Origin: Thiodiazotropha sp050305635 | GTDB lineage: Bacteria > Pseudomonadota > Gammaproteobacteria > Chromatiales > Chromatiaceae | Reading direction: 5' to 3' | DNA length: 34,204 nucleotides | NCBI GenBank assembly: GCA_050305635.1 | Contig: JBNLFS010000073.1 | Coordinates: 1-34,204, forward strand | Shown: positions 23,564 through 32,304 of the stretch, in pieces | Layout: each line of letters starts with the position of its first letter | Numbering within the stretch: the stretch's first letter is position 1 | The notes under the pieces: model-generated | Told to the model about the DNA's origin: nothing | The model's database searches: none | What the model saw: only the letters and a program-made list of their open reading frames with translations | Made by a program: the position numbers and the translations under genes

Positions 23564-26138
23564 CGATATTCACCAGCTTGTTGGGCACCACGATGACCTT
23601 GCGGATGGTGCCTTCCCCGATGAAGCGTTGCACATTGTCGTTCTCCAGGGCGATGGACTGGATCCGCTCCTTGTCCGCATCGGCGGGCACTTCGATGCTG
23701 GCGCGCACCTTACCGTTGACCTGCACCACATAGGGAATCCGATCCTGCTTCAATGCCTCCTCGTCCGGCTCCGGCCAGCGGCCCTGGAGGATATCCTCGC
23801 CGTAGCCCAGTTCACGCCATAGGTGATGGGTCACATGGGGGGCGATCGGGCCGAGCAGTCGCAGAATCAGCGACAGGCCTTCGCGCAACAGGGTCCGGTC
23901 CGCGAGGCTGTCTTCCAGCTTATAGAGGATGTTGGTCATGCCCATGCAGGCGGAGACCACGTTGTTGAAGCGATTGCGCTGATAGTCATACAGCGCCTTC
24001 TTGAGCAGTTCGTGCAACTCCCGCCGGGCGGCCTGCCGGGTCTCGCTCAGATCCACCCGCGCCTGTGCTTCGCCGGCGACCAGCCAGGCTTGATGGGTCT
24101 CCGCCAGGGACCAAAGCCGGCGCAGGAAGCGCGACGCGCCCTCCACGCCCTCGTCACTCCACTCCAGGGATTGATCCGGCGGCGAGGTGAACATGGTGTA
24201 GAGCCGCACCGTATCGGCCCCGTAGCGGTCGATCAGGGTTTGCGGGTCCACTCCGTTGTTCTTCGATTTGGACATCTTTTCGATGCCGCCGATCTGCACC
24301 GGCTGGCCGTCACCGGCCAGCACCGCGCTGAGCGGGCGGCTCTTGTCATCGGTGGTCACCGAGACATCCGCCGGATTGAACCAGTTGCGGCTGCCGTCCG
24401 GCGCCTCCCGGTAGAAGGTCTCCGCCACCACCATGCCCTGGGTGAGCAGGCGGGTGAAGGGTTCGCTGCTGCTGACCAGACCCGCGTCACGCAGCAACTT
24501 GTGATAGAAGCGGGCATACAGCAGGTGCAGCACCGCATGCTCGATACCGCCGATGTAGTGATCCACCGGCAGCCAGTAGTCGGCCCGCGCATCGAGCATC
24601 GCTCCGGCATCCGGGCAGGTGTAGCGGGCGTAGTACCAGCTCGACTCCATGAAGGTATCGAAGGTGTCGGTCTCGCGCTGGGCCTCGCCCCCGCATTCGG
24701 GACAGCGGCAGGCGGCAAACGCCGGATCGCTCTTGATCGGGTTGATGGTGTTTTCGTCGTAGACGATATCTTCCGGCAGGCGCACCGGCAGGTCTTCAAG
24801 GGGCACGGGTACGATGCCGCAGCTTGCGCAGTGGATCATTGGGATCGGCGCACCCCAGTAGCGCTGCCGGGAGACCCCCCAGTCGCGCAGACGGTAGTTC
24901 TTGCGTTTCTCCCCCAGGCCCCGCTCCCCCAGCCAGTCGGCGATGGCATCGAAGGCCGCCTCGGAGGTCAGCCCGTCGAAGGGCCCCGAATCCTGCAGCA
25001 CGCCCTTTTCCACGTAAGCGGCGGCCTGGATGTCCCAATCGGATCCGTCCTTGGGGTGGATGACCTTGCGGATCGGGATGCCGTACTTGCGGGCGAAGGC
25101 GTGATCCCGCTCGTCATGCCCGGGAACCGCCATCACCGCGCCGGTGCCGTAACCCATGAGCACGAAGTTGGCGGCATAGACCGGCACCTTGTCGCCGCTC
25201 ACCGGATGAATGGCATGGATCCCCAGGGGCATGCCCCTCTTCTCCGCGGTCTCCAGCTCAGCCTCGGTGGTGCCGCCGCGACGGCACTCTTCGATGAACC
25301 CGGCCAGATCCGGGTTGTTCTCCGCAGCGGCCAGGGCCAACGGGTGTTCCGCCGCCACCGCCACATAGGTGACCCCCATGAGGGTATCCGGGCGGGTGGT
25401 ATAGATGGTAAGGACGTCATCCCCGCCCTCGATCGCGAAATTCATCTCCACGCCGTAGGAACGTCCGATCCAGTTGCGCTGCATGGTGCGCACCTGTTCC
25501 GGCCACTCCTCCAGCCCATCGATCTCGTCGAGCAATTCGTCGGCATAATCGGTGATCTTGATGAACCACTGGGGGATCTCGCGGCGTTCCACCGGGGCTC
25601 CGGATCGCCAGCCGCGTCCGTCGATCACCTGCTCGTTGGCCAGCACCGTCTGATCCACCGGGTCCCAGTTCACCACCGCATGCTTGCGATACACCAGACC
25701 CTTGCGGTAAAGCTCGGTGAACAACCACTGCTCCCACTTGTAATACTCGGGTGTGCAGGTCGCCAGTTCACGGCGCCAGTCGTAGCCGAAACCCAGGCTC
25801 TTGAGCTGCGACTTCATGTACTGGATGTTTTCATAGGTCCAGGCCGCCGGGGCCGCCCGGTTCTTGCGCGCCGCGTTCTCCGCCGGCAGGCCGAAGGCGT
25901 CCCAGCCCATGGGTTGCAGCACATTCTTGCCCAGCATGCGCTGGTAGCGGGCGATGACGTCCCCGATGGTGTAGTTGCGCACATGCCCCATGTGGAGCTT
26001 GCCACTGGGGTAGGGGAACATGGAGAGACAGTAGAATTTTTCCCGCGTGGGATCTTCGACCACCTCGAAGGTTCCACTGTTTTCCCAATGCGATTGGACC
26101 TCGGCCTCGACGGCGGCCGGATCGTAGTGACTCTGCAT
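23553..26138 (-). CDS. leuS: Leucyl-tRNA synthetase
   Basis: The 861-residue class I aminoacyl-tRNA synthetase charges tRNA-Leu. It has the HIGH-type motif HMGH (49-52), KMSKS (621-625), an editing insertion between (including TIYTTRPDTLMGVTYVAVA) and a zinc-type segment with CxxC pairs near 430-480. The C-terminal RKVIVVPNKLVNIVAN is family-typical. ATG at 26138 gives MQSHYDPAAVE, matching family N-termini; a TTG four codons upstream (26150) is possible but less likely. It is the first gene of the leuS-lptE-holA unit, all junctions overlapping. Confidence 0.97.
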   Translation of the reverse strand: MQSHYDPAAVEAEVQSHWENSGTFEVVEDPTREKFYCLSMFPYPSGKLHMGHVRNYTIGDVIARYQRMLGKNVLQPMGWDAFGLPAENAARKNRAAPAAWTYENIQYMKSQLKSLGFGYDWRRELATCTPEYYKWEQWLFTELYRKGLVYRKHAVVNWDPVDQTVLANEQVIDGRGWRSGAPVERREIPQWFIKITDYADELLDEIDGLEEWPEQVRTMQRNWIGRSYGVEMNFAIEGGDDVLTIYTTRPDTLMGVTYVAVAAEHPLALAAAENNPDLAGFIEECRRGGTTEAELETAEKRGMPLGIHAIHPVSGDKVPVYAANFVLMGYGTGAVMAVPGHDERDHAFARKYGIPIRKVIHPKDGSDWDIQAAAYVEKGVLQDSGPFDGLTSEAAFDAIADWLGERGLGEKRKNYRLRDWGVSRQRYWGAPIPMIHCASCGIVPVPLEDLPVRLPEDIVYDENTINPIKSDPAFAACRCPECGGEAQRETDTFDTFMESSWYYARYTCPDAGAMLDARADYWLPVDHYIGGIEHAVLHLLYARFYHKLLRDAGLVSSSEPFTRLLTQGMVVAETFYREAPDGSRNWFNPADVSVTTDDKSRPLSAVLAGDGQPVQIGGIEKMSKSKNNGVDPQTLIDRYGADTVRLYTMFTSPPDQSLEWSDEGVEGASRFLRRLWSLAETHQAWLVAGEAQARVDLSETRQAARRELHELLKKALYDYQRNRFNNVVSACMGMTNILYKLEDSLADRTLLREGLSLILRLLGPIAPHVTHHLWRELGYGEDILQGRWPEPDEEALKQDRIPYVVQVNGKVRASIEVPADADKERIQSIALENDNVQRFIGEGTIRKVIVVPNKLVNIVAN

Positions 26139-26272
26139 AATTCGACTCAAAGAAAGATGATTGACGTTAATCGCGGAAGGATACCGCAGCCGGACCGGGA
26201 CAGAAAGGCTTGGCCCGAGCTGGGGACATTCCAGCTATAGAGTGAGGGTGGGAGGAAAATGAAGCGGATCGA

Positions 26273-26698
26273 TCAACCGACGGCTCTGGCGCGTGATATT
26301 CGACTCGTATGCATCCGGGACACAATGGAATCAATCACCGCAGACCATGCCTCGGCCACCGAGTCGTCGTATTCATCGTCGAAACGGGACACCGTATCCA
26401 GTAAGGCTTCCCGCCACATGGTGAAATGCCGTCCCTTCACCCCCAGACGATTGTGAATACGGCCCAGCATCTCGATATACAGCTCCGACCCCGGTTGGCC
26501 TTCGGCCACTTCGACCAGAATGTGCAGGGTGCTGTCGAGCTTGTGCTTGAGCTGGTTCATGTCCTTATGGGTGAAAATCACGGCGATCTCATCGGATTGA
26601 CGAGTGAAGTGGTCATAGAAAGAGTCCAGAAAGCCCTCTTTGCGCATGACACGCTCGAGACTCTGCTCAAATATTTCCGTGTACCGAGACCCTTTCAT
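26273..26698 (-). CDS. Globin-like haem protein
   Basis: The 141-residue soluble protein has a single globin-like domain: helices A-B (FEQSLERVMRKEGFLDSFYDHF), a CD-corner Phe42 in IFTHKDMNQ, helix E (KHKLDSTLHILVEV), the probable proximal His82 in LGRIHNRLGVKGRHF and helix H (AWSAVIDSIVSRM). The pattern LGxxHxxxGVxxxxF is typical of bacterial haemoglobins and globin-coupled sensors. It has no reductase or output domain, so it may bind O2, NO or sulfide or deliver a signal through a partner. It is divergent from the GT2 gene and lies 134 bp upstream of leuS on the same strand. Haem binding is inferred. Confidence 0.82.
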   Translation of the reverse strand: MKGSRYTEIFEQSLERVMRKEGFLDSFYDHFTRQSDEIAVIFTHKDMNQLKHKLDSTLHILVEVAEGQPGSELYIEMLGRIHNRLGVKGRHFTMWREALLDTVSRFDDEYDDSVAEAWSAVIDSIVSRMHTSRISRARAVG

Positions 26699-26903
26699 CG
26701 ACGAAATCCGTTACCTTCTAGCGGTTGTTGACGCATCGTTAGACATCCCGGGGTTGCTGGTATTTCACTCTCAGCGCCACGAGTTGCAACCTACGAACTC
26801 TATCGGCTCCCTCTCTATATCGGCTAGGTTGTTCAATTCGTGAGTGGTACCATGTGACGGATTGTAAACATTTTTTACAGAAACCAGCCGCTCAAGGAAT
26901 CGC
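26699..26903. other. Divergent promoter region, globin / GT2
   Basis: These 205 bp separate two divergent genes and must hold both promoters. No gene or clear hairpin was seen. An AT-richer stretch with TTGTAAACATTTTTTACAG near 26861-26879 is the most promoter-like part, just before the GT2 ribosome site. Confidence 0.4.
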
Positions 26904-27851
26904 ATGAAGCTCATCATACAGATACCCTGCTACAACGAGGAGAAAACCCTGGCCCTGGCCCTGGCGGAACTGCCCCGGGAGGTACCTGGCTTCGACGTGG
27001 TCGAGTGGCTGATCATTGACGATGGCAGCACCGACGATACACGCCGGGTTGCACAGGAAAACGGGGTCGACCATATCGTGGGTTACACCCGTAACCAGGG
27101 GCTGGCGCGGGGCTTCATGCTGGGCCTGGACGCCTGCGTGAAACAGGGTGCGGACGTCATCGTCAACACCGATGCGGACAACCAGTACGACGCCCGCTAT
27201 ATCCCAGACCTGACCCGGCCCATCGTGGAAGGCAAGGCGGACATGGTGATCGGCGCGCGACCGATCCAGATGATCGAGCACTTCTCTTTAACCAAGAAAC
27301 TGCTGCAGCAACTGGGCAGCAGCGTGGTACGCAAGGTCAGCCACACCAACATACCGGACGCACCCAGTGGCTTCCGCGCCTTCAGCCGTGAAGCGGCAAT
27401 GAAGCTGAACGTCTTCAACGAGTACACCTACACCCTGGAAACCATCATCCAGGCGGGCATGAAACAGATGGCGGTCACTTCGGTCCCCGTGGAGGTGAAC
27501 AAGGACCTGCGTCCCTCCCGGCTGGTCAAGAGCATCAGCAGCTACATCAAGAAGTCGATCATCACCATCCTGCGCATCTTCGTGGTCTACAAACCGTTCC
27601 GGTTTTTTCTCGCCATGGGGCTTGCCATCTTCAGTGTCGGTCTGGTGCTCGGGCTGCGCTTTCTCTTCTACTACTTCGCCGGAGAAGGACAGGGCCACAT
27701 CCAATCGGTAGTACTGGCCGGAGTCATGATGGGGATCGGCTTTCAGACCTTCCTGGTCGCCTTTATCGCAGACCTGCTGAGCGTCAACCGCAAACTACTG
27801 GAAGAGATCCAGTACCGGTTGCGCAAACTGGAATCGGAGCCGAGACAGTAG
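26904..27851 (+). CDS. GT2 glycosyltransferase with C-terminal membrane anchor (DPM/GtrB-like)
   Basis: The 315-residue enzyme has a GT-A domain: IIQIPCYNEEKTL (4-16), LIIDDGSTDDT (36-46) and NTDADNQYD with DxD at 90-92, then GSSVVRKVSH and SGFRAFSREAA. Two membrane helices (about 235-258 and 268-290) follow, as in dolichol/undecaprenyl-phosphate sugar transferases. It probably transfers a sugar from a nucleotide donor to a lipid carrier at the inner membrane. The ATG follows AAGGA. It converges on the polysaccharide operon and may contribute to the same glycan. The membrane part also resembles GtrB-type proteins. Confidence 0.88.
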   Translation: MKLIIQIPCYNEEKTLALALAELPREVPGFDVVEWLIIDDGSTDDTRRVAQENGVDHIVGYTRNQGLARGFMLGLDACVKQGADVIVNTDADNQYDARYIPDLTRPIVEGKADMVIGARPIQMIEHFSLTKKLLQQLGSSVVRKVSHTNIPDAPSGFRAFSREAAMKLNVFNEYTYTLETIIQAGMKQMAVTSVPVEVNKDLRPSRLVKSISSYIKKSIITILRIFVVYKPFRFFLAMGLAIFSVGLVLGLRFLFYYFAGEGQGHIQSVVLAGVMMGIGFQTFLVAFIADLLSVNRKLLEEIQYRLRKLESEPRQ

Positions 27852-27921
27852 CTCCAGACGACCCCTGTTATTTAGCCCGGTTCGGGTCAGGTAAAATTCG
27901 CCGGAGCAGCACAGATCACAG

Positions 27922-27954
27922 CTCGTTCCCACGCTCCGCGTGGGAATGCAGACC
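27922..27954. repeat. Single REP-like half, copy D
   Basis: CTCGTTCCCACGCTCCGCGTGGGAATGCAGACC equals the left half of copies A-C but has no right half. It lies between the convergent ends of the GT2 gene and the initiating transferase gene. Confidence 0.8.
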
Positions 27955-27996
27955 GTAGGTCAGGTGGATTGGATTGCAGCGATTGGATCGGCCTGG

Positions 27997-28027
27997 CCCC
28001 GGCTTCCGCTTCGCTCCAACCGGGCTA
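27997..28027. repeat. CCCCGG...CCGGGCTAC inverted repeat
   Basis: The structure is CCCCGGCTT, CCGCTTCGCTCC, AACCGGGCTAC, related to the element at 12450-12481. It is just downstream of the initiating-transferase stop codon and could also form its 3' hairpin. Confidence 0.55.
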
Positions 28028-28050
28028 CATTCCGACCCGATACCCGCGCT

Positions 28051-29142
28051 TCAGGCGCGACGCTCCTGTCCCGCACCTGAACGCCAAACGTCTAAAACCA
28101 GGGGCGTCAATCCCAGAATCGTGAAGGCAAACCCCATCCCGGGCCAATGGCTCGCACACCAGGCCAGGGGCGTCAGCCAGATCAGATTGATCAGGACGCC
28201 TCGCAACACCACCCGCCTGTGAGCCAGAGCCCGCGCCTGCTGCGGCTCCATTCCCTGAGCCTGAAACATAGCCTGGGCCTGTCGGGCCTGGATCTGATAG
28301 GCATGCTGGGCGTGAGGCTTGTACCAGGCCTCGCCCCGGCGTATCCGCACCAACAGGGTCCAGCTGGCATCCACCACGAACAGCCCGAGCAGAAGGATCC
28401 AGCTCCAGAGGGTGATCGCCTCGCCCCAGGCGGTATAGAGGGCGAAGACACCCAGGCTGAAACCGAGGAAACCACTCGCTGCATCGCCCATGAAGATCTT
28501 CGCCGGAGGCCAGTTCCACACCAGGAACCCGGTTACGCCGGCCGCCAGGAACAGCAACCAGGCCACCGGATCGGCAGCGCTTAGATTGATCAGCAGGATC
28601 AGGGACGCACCCAGCAACACACTGATCGCTTCAAGACTGGCAATGCCGTCGATGCCATCCATGAAGTTGTAGAGATTCAGCAACCAGACCAGGGCGAATA
28701 CGGCCAGCAGATTCAACCACCAAGCATCAGTTGCGACCCATTCGAGTATCTGCAAGGGCGGTGCACCCAACACCCAAACGGCCCACAGGGCGGCCCCCAG
28801 ATGCACCAGGATCCGCAGCTTTGCCGAAAGGTCCCGATGATCGTCAATGAAGCCGATCAACGCGACCAGGCCGGCGCCTGGCAGCAATGCCCAGAAAAGC
28901 GGAGCAAGGGGTGCTAGGCCGGGTAGCGGATGGAACAGGTCCAGCAGCATCAACCCCAGGTAGACCAGCACGAAACCCAACCCGCCGCCCCGGGGAGTCA
29001 CCTGAATGTGGGAACTGCGCGCATTCGGCGTATCCAACAGACCCTGGCGCAGGGCATAGCGTCTCAACCAGCCCGTGAAGATCAGCGACAGCAGAAACAC
29101 CCCGGTTGCAACACCCAGCCAGATCAGGAGCTGCGCAATCAT
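28051..29142 (-). CDS. WecA/WbpL-like sugar-1-phosphate undecaprenyl transferase
   Basis: The 363-residue polytopic inner-membrane enzyme of the MraY/WecA group transfers a HexNAc-1-phosphate from UDP to undecaprenyl phosphate, starting the glycan. Motifs: RSSHIQVTPRGGG (42-54), FIDDHRD (98-104), NLYNFMDGIDGIA (156-168), IFMGDAASGFLGF, and a late HAYQ segment. The RSSH...TPRGGG form is typical of WecA/WbpL rather than MraY. It is the last gene of the operon and its start overlaps the SDR stop as ATGA. The sugar is uncertain; next to a WbpV-like SDR, QuiNAc or FucNAc is a reasonable guess. Confidence 0.92.
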   Translation of the reverse strand: MIAQLLIWLGVATGVFLLSLIFTGWLRRYALRQGLLDTPNARSSHIQVTPRGGGLGFVLVYLGLMLLDLFHPLPGLAPLAPLFWALLPGAGLVALIGFIDDHRDLSAKLRILVHLGAALWAVWVLGAPPLQILEWVATDAWWLNLLAVFALVWLLNLYNFMDGIDGIASLEAISVLLGASLILLINLSAADPVAWLLFLAAGVTGFLVWNWPPAKIFMGDAASGFLGFSLGVFALYTAWGEAITLWSWILLLGLFVVDASWTLLVRIRRGEAWYKPHAQHAYQIQARQAQAMFQAQGMEPQQARALAHRRVVLRGVLINLIWLTPLAWCASHWPGMGFAFTILGLTPLVLDVWRSGAGQERRA

Positions 29143-30086
29143 TCAGCACCCCCGGTCTGCAGCATCGCCCGCAGTCCGTCCGCCACCGGGATGCGCGGAT
29201 GCCAGTCGAGCAGCCGGGCGCTCTTGCGGATATCCACCTGCAGGTTGCCGCACAGTCGCTCCACCTCCGCGGAACGCCCCATCAGTCCGGCGAGCCCGCT
29301 CAGCAAAACCCTCGGGAAGGGCCAGAGTCTCGGCTTGAGCCCCATGGCCTCGGACATCTCGCGGATCAACTGGGGCGTCGAGAGATCCGCGCCATCGGAC
29401 ACCAGGAACACCTCACCGGCCGCTGCCGGATGGGTCAGGCAGACTTGCAGAAAATCAAGCAGGTTGCCGATACCCAACAGACTGCGACGGTTATCTACTG
29501 ATTTAAAGGGCAGCGGGATCCCTCGGCGGATCAGGCCGCTGAGGCGCTGCAGGTTACCCTTGACCCCGGCCCCGTAGATCAGCACCGGGCGCACGATCAC
29601 CAGTTCCAGACCGGTCTGCGCCGCAACCTGTTGCAATGCCTGCTCCGCCTCCCATTTCGACAGACCGTAGGCATCTTCCGGGGCCGGGGAGTCCGTCTCG
29701 CGGAACGGCCGCTCCCCGGTCCGTTCACCGTTAACCTTGATGCTGCTCAGATAGACCAGTCGCCGCACCCCCGCCTCAGCCGCCTGCTGTGCCAGACGAC
29801 GACTGCCCTCTACATTCACTCGACGATACAGGCTCAGGGGATCTTCCGAGGATTCCTGCATCACATGAGCGCGTCCGGCCAGATGGACCACCGCCTCAAC
29901 CTCCTTGAGCGCGCTTCCCCAGTCGGTGTTGCCGTCGATCTCACCCACCGCCACCTGATCGGAACCCAGGTTATCGGACGAAACCCGGCGCAGGGCCGCC
30001 CGAACCTCATGCCCCCGGGCCAGCAGATCGGGACACAGCTGCCGGCCGACGAATCCGCTTGCACCCGTGACCAGCAGGCGGCTCAC
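29139..30086 (-). CDS. NAD-dependent epimerase/reductase (extended SDR, WbpV-like)
   Basis: The 315-residue soluble enzyme has the Rossmann motif GASGFVG (8-14), VVHLAGRAHVM (67-77), Ser114/115 in VYLSSIKVNG and the catalytic YGLSK (Tyr140, Lys144). The later ENxRSLLGI-type segment (DNRRSLLGIGNLLDFL) is typical of NDP-sugar epimerases and reductases. It is probably active on a UDP-sugar for the first residue of the glycan; by resemblance and position it could be a UDP-4-keto-6-deoxy-HexNAc 4-reductase. It overlaps both neighbours by four bases (ATGA). Confidence 0.9.
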   Translation of the reverse strand: MSRLLVTGASGFVGRQLCPDLLARGHEVRAALRRVSSDNLGSDQVAVGEIDGNTDWGSALKEVEAVVHLAGRAHVMQESSEDPLSLYRRVNVEGSRRLAQQAAEAGVRRLVYLSSIKVNGERTGERPFRETDSPAPEDAYGLSKWEAEQALQQVAAQTGLELVIVRPVLIYGAGVKGNLQRLSGLIRRGIPLPFKSVDNRRSLLGIGNLLDFLQVCLTHPAAAGEVFLVSDGADLSTPQLIREMSEAMGLKPRLWPFPRVLLSGLAGLMGRSAEVERLCGNLQVDIRKSARLLDWHPRIPVADGLRAMLQTGGAE

Positions 30087-31219
30087 AGTTCCAGAGCTCG
30101 CCGGTAGATCGACATATGTTGAGCCACCACCCGCTCGATGGCGAATTCCGCTTCAGCCAGAGCCCGACTCTTCCGCCCCATGGCATGACGTAACTCGGGT
30201 TGCTGGATCAACTGTTTCAACGCATCGGCCAGGGGCTCGCTCGCTCGGGCCGGAACCAGCAGACCGTTTTCACCTTGCGTGACCACTTCCCGGCAACCCG
30301 GCACATCGGTGGTCACGATGGCGCGGCCACTGGCTGCGGCTTCCAGCAGCACCTTGGGCAACCCCTCCCGGTAGGAGGGAAGACAGATGATATTGGCCTG
30401 GCTGAACACCTCGGCCATGTCTTGTCGGTTTCCCCACCATTCGATATCCCGGTCCCGCGCCCAATCCGCCAGCCGACGGGCCGGAACCGATTCGGGATTG
30501 TTCGGGTCGATACCGCCGACCAGAGCAAAGCGGGCCTGCACACCCTGCCGTTTCAACGCATGAGCGGCACTCACGAACTCCCCCACGCCCTTGTCCCAGA
30601 GCATCCGCGCGGGTAGCACTACGAGGGGGACCTGCTCCGGTTCCGGCCGCAGGGTAAAGTGTTTCAGATCGACCCCGGATCCCCGGATCAGTTCGAGCTG
30701 CTCCTGACTCAGGCACTCCTCGTCGAGCAGATAGCGGTAGTCATCCCGATTCTGCACGATGACCCACAGGCCCGCGCGGGAGAACAACCAACGGTAGCTG
30801 TTGAGCACTGCGGCACGGGCCAAGGCACTGAACATGCCCTGGGCGAGGAATACAAAACCGAGCCCCGAAATGGCGTTGACCACCGCAGGCACCTTCGCCA
30901 GGCGCGCCGCAAGCGTACCGTAGAGCACCGGTTTGATGGTGACATGATGCACCAGGCTGGGACGCAGATTGCGGTAGAGCTTGTACAGCTCCCGGATGGT
31001 CATCAGCTCGGCGAAGGGATTGGCGCCACTGCGGGACAGGGGCAAGGCATAGTGCAGCAGGCCCTCTGCCTCGATCTGTTCCACCCCGTCACCCGGGGGT
31101 GTGGCCACACACACACGGAATCCGAAGTCCCGAGCGGCGAGGGCCAGGGGCAAACGGTGGGAGAGAAAAAAGCCCGCGTCATTGACGACGAACAGAATCA
31201 AACGGTCACGATCCGACAT
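30083..31219 (-). CDS. GT4-family glycosyltransferase
   Basis: The 378-residue GT-B fold enzyme has an N-terminal acceptor domain (FVVNDAGFFLSHRLPLALAARD; VVNAISGLGFVF near 113-124) and a donor domain with ARMLWDKGVGEF, a WWGNRQDMAEVF segment and the retaining E-x7-E-type motif SYREGLPKVLLEAAASGRAI. Such enzymes add the second or later sugar to undecaprenyl-linked glycans, often a HexNAc, on the cytoplasmic face. The start overlaps the preceding gene's stop by one base (TAATG), and its stop overlaps the SDR start. No membrane helix is certain. Confidence 0.9.
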   Translation of the reverse strand: MSDRDRLILFVVNDAGFFLSHRLPLALAARDFGFRVCVATPPGDGVEQIEAEGLLHYALPLSRSGANPFAELMTIRELYKLYRNLRPSLVHHVTIKPVLYGTLAARLAKVPAVVNAISGLGFVFLAQGMFSALARAAVLNSYRWLFSRAGLWVIVQNRDDYRYLLDEECLSQEQLELIRGSGVDLKHFTLRPEPEQVPLVVLPARMLWDKGVGEFVSAAHALKRQGVQARFALVGGIDPNNPESVPARRLADWARDRDIEWWGNRQDMAEVFSQANIICLPSYREGLPKVLLEAAASGRAIVTTDVPGCREVVTQGENGLLVPARASEPLADALKQLIQQPELRHAMGRKSRALAEAEFAIERVVAQHMSIYRRALEL

Positions 31220-32304
31220 TACTGCTTTACTCTTGTAGCCCCCGCGGCCTGTTGAAGCGCCTCGATCAACAACGGCGTCATGACATCCAGGGCAAACTGC
31301 CGCTGCACCTTCTCACGCCCCATGAGGCCCAGATCCCGGCGCAGCTGGGGCTGTTCGATCAAGCGACTGAACGCCGCTTCCCAAGCCGGTCCCGTGTCCG
31401 CCAGATAACCGTTTACCCCAGGCTCCACAATCTCCCGGTTCACCCCCACCGGCGAGGCCACCACGGGCAAGCCGCTGGCCAGGTACTGAATCAGTTTGTA
31501 ACCGCACTTACCGCGCTCCCACAGATCATCTTTCAAGGGCATGACCCCCACATCGCATTGCCGGATCAATTCCGCCTCCCGCGCCTCGGACCAGGGCAGT
31601 GCCTCGACCTCGACCCCCGGTATGGTCAGGGCTTCGGCGCCAATGATCAAGAGCCGCAGACGGTGTTCAACACCCAACCGCATCAGCGGCTCACGGATCA
31701 TTTCCAGATACCCGGCCGTGCTCGGCGAGCCGATCCAGCCGATGGTGATATCACTCCTCTCGTGATGCTGCTTGAGCGGATAGCGGGCGACATCCAACAC
31801 GGTGGGCAGCACCCGCACTTCCCGGGCGCCCGCCCGCTCCGCCCGCTCGGCCAAGTAGGTGTTGCCCGCCGTTACCAGAGTTGCGCAGGCCATGACCCGG
31901 TCGATCTTGCGCCCCAGCAAGCGGCGCACCCAGGCGGATGAGGATTGATCATAGCGGTGAAAGATCGCATCGTCGTAATCGACCAGATAGGGCACACCCA
32001 GACGCCGCAGCACACTCTCGAATCCTGCGGGCATCCACGGAAACAACTCCTTCTCCAGCCACACCAGGTCATAACGCCTTACGCTGAAGAGTTGCCTCAA
32101 ACGGGCCAGATAGGCACGCGCCAGATCGACGGGGCGTTTTGCACCCGTGCCGTAGAACCGCTGCAGGTAGGCCTCATCGAACAAGGGAGAAACCGAGACA
32201 TCGATGCCCGCATCAGCCAGCAACGGCAGGTACTGATAGGAGCGCAAGCGACTGCTGGCGCCCAGTCGGGGATAGCGGCATAACAGCAGAACCTTCAGCT
32301 TCAA
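31219..32304 (-). CDS. GT4-like glycosyltransferase
   Basis: The 361-residue GT-B type protein has the N-terminal LLLCRYPRLGASSRLRSYQYLPLL, a YDLVWLEKELFPWMP segment, VDYDDAIFHRYD (109-120), a domain junction ITIGWIGSPST (186-196), and the donor motif CGYKLIQYLASGLPVVASPVGVNREIV. It lacks a perfect EGxPxxxxEA; the Lys/Gln variant is common in this subgroup. It probably extends the lipid-linked glycan; the sugar is unknown. It overlaps the flippase by four bases and the next GT4 gene by one. Confidence 0.87.
   Translation of the reverse strand: MKLKVLLLCRYPRLGASSRLRSYQYLPLLADAGIDVSVSPLFDEAYLQRFYGTGAKRPVDLARAYLARLRQLFSVRRYDLVWLEKELFPWMPAGFESVLRRLGVPYLVDYDDAIFHRYDQSSSAWVRRLLGRKIDRVMACATLVTAGNTYLAERAERAGAREVRVLPTVLDVARYPLKQHHERSDITIGWIGSPSTAGYLEMIREPLMRLGVEHRLRLLIIGAEALTIPGVEVEALPWSEAREAELIRQCDVGVMPLKDDLWERGKCGYKLIQYLASGLPVVASPVGVNREIVEPGVNGYLADTGPAWEAAFSRLIEQPQLRRDLGLMGREKVQRQFALDVMTPLLIEALQQAAGATRVKQ

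Noticed and set aside
23823..26240. 805-codon plus-strand open frame opposite leuS
   Set aside because: It is antisense to a certain leuS gene in GC-rich DNA, where long shadow frames are common; it shows no recognisable domain.
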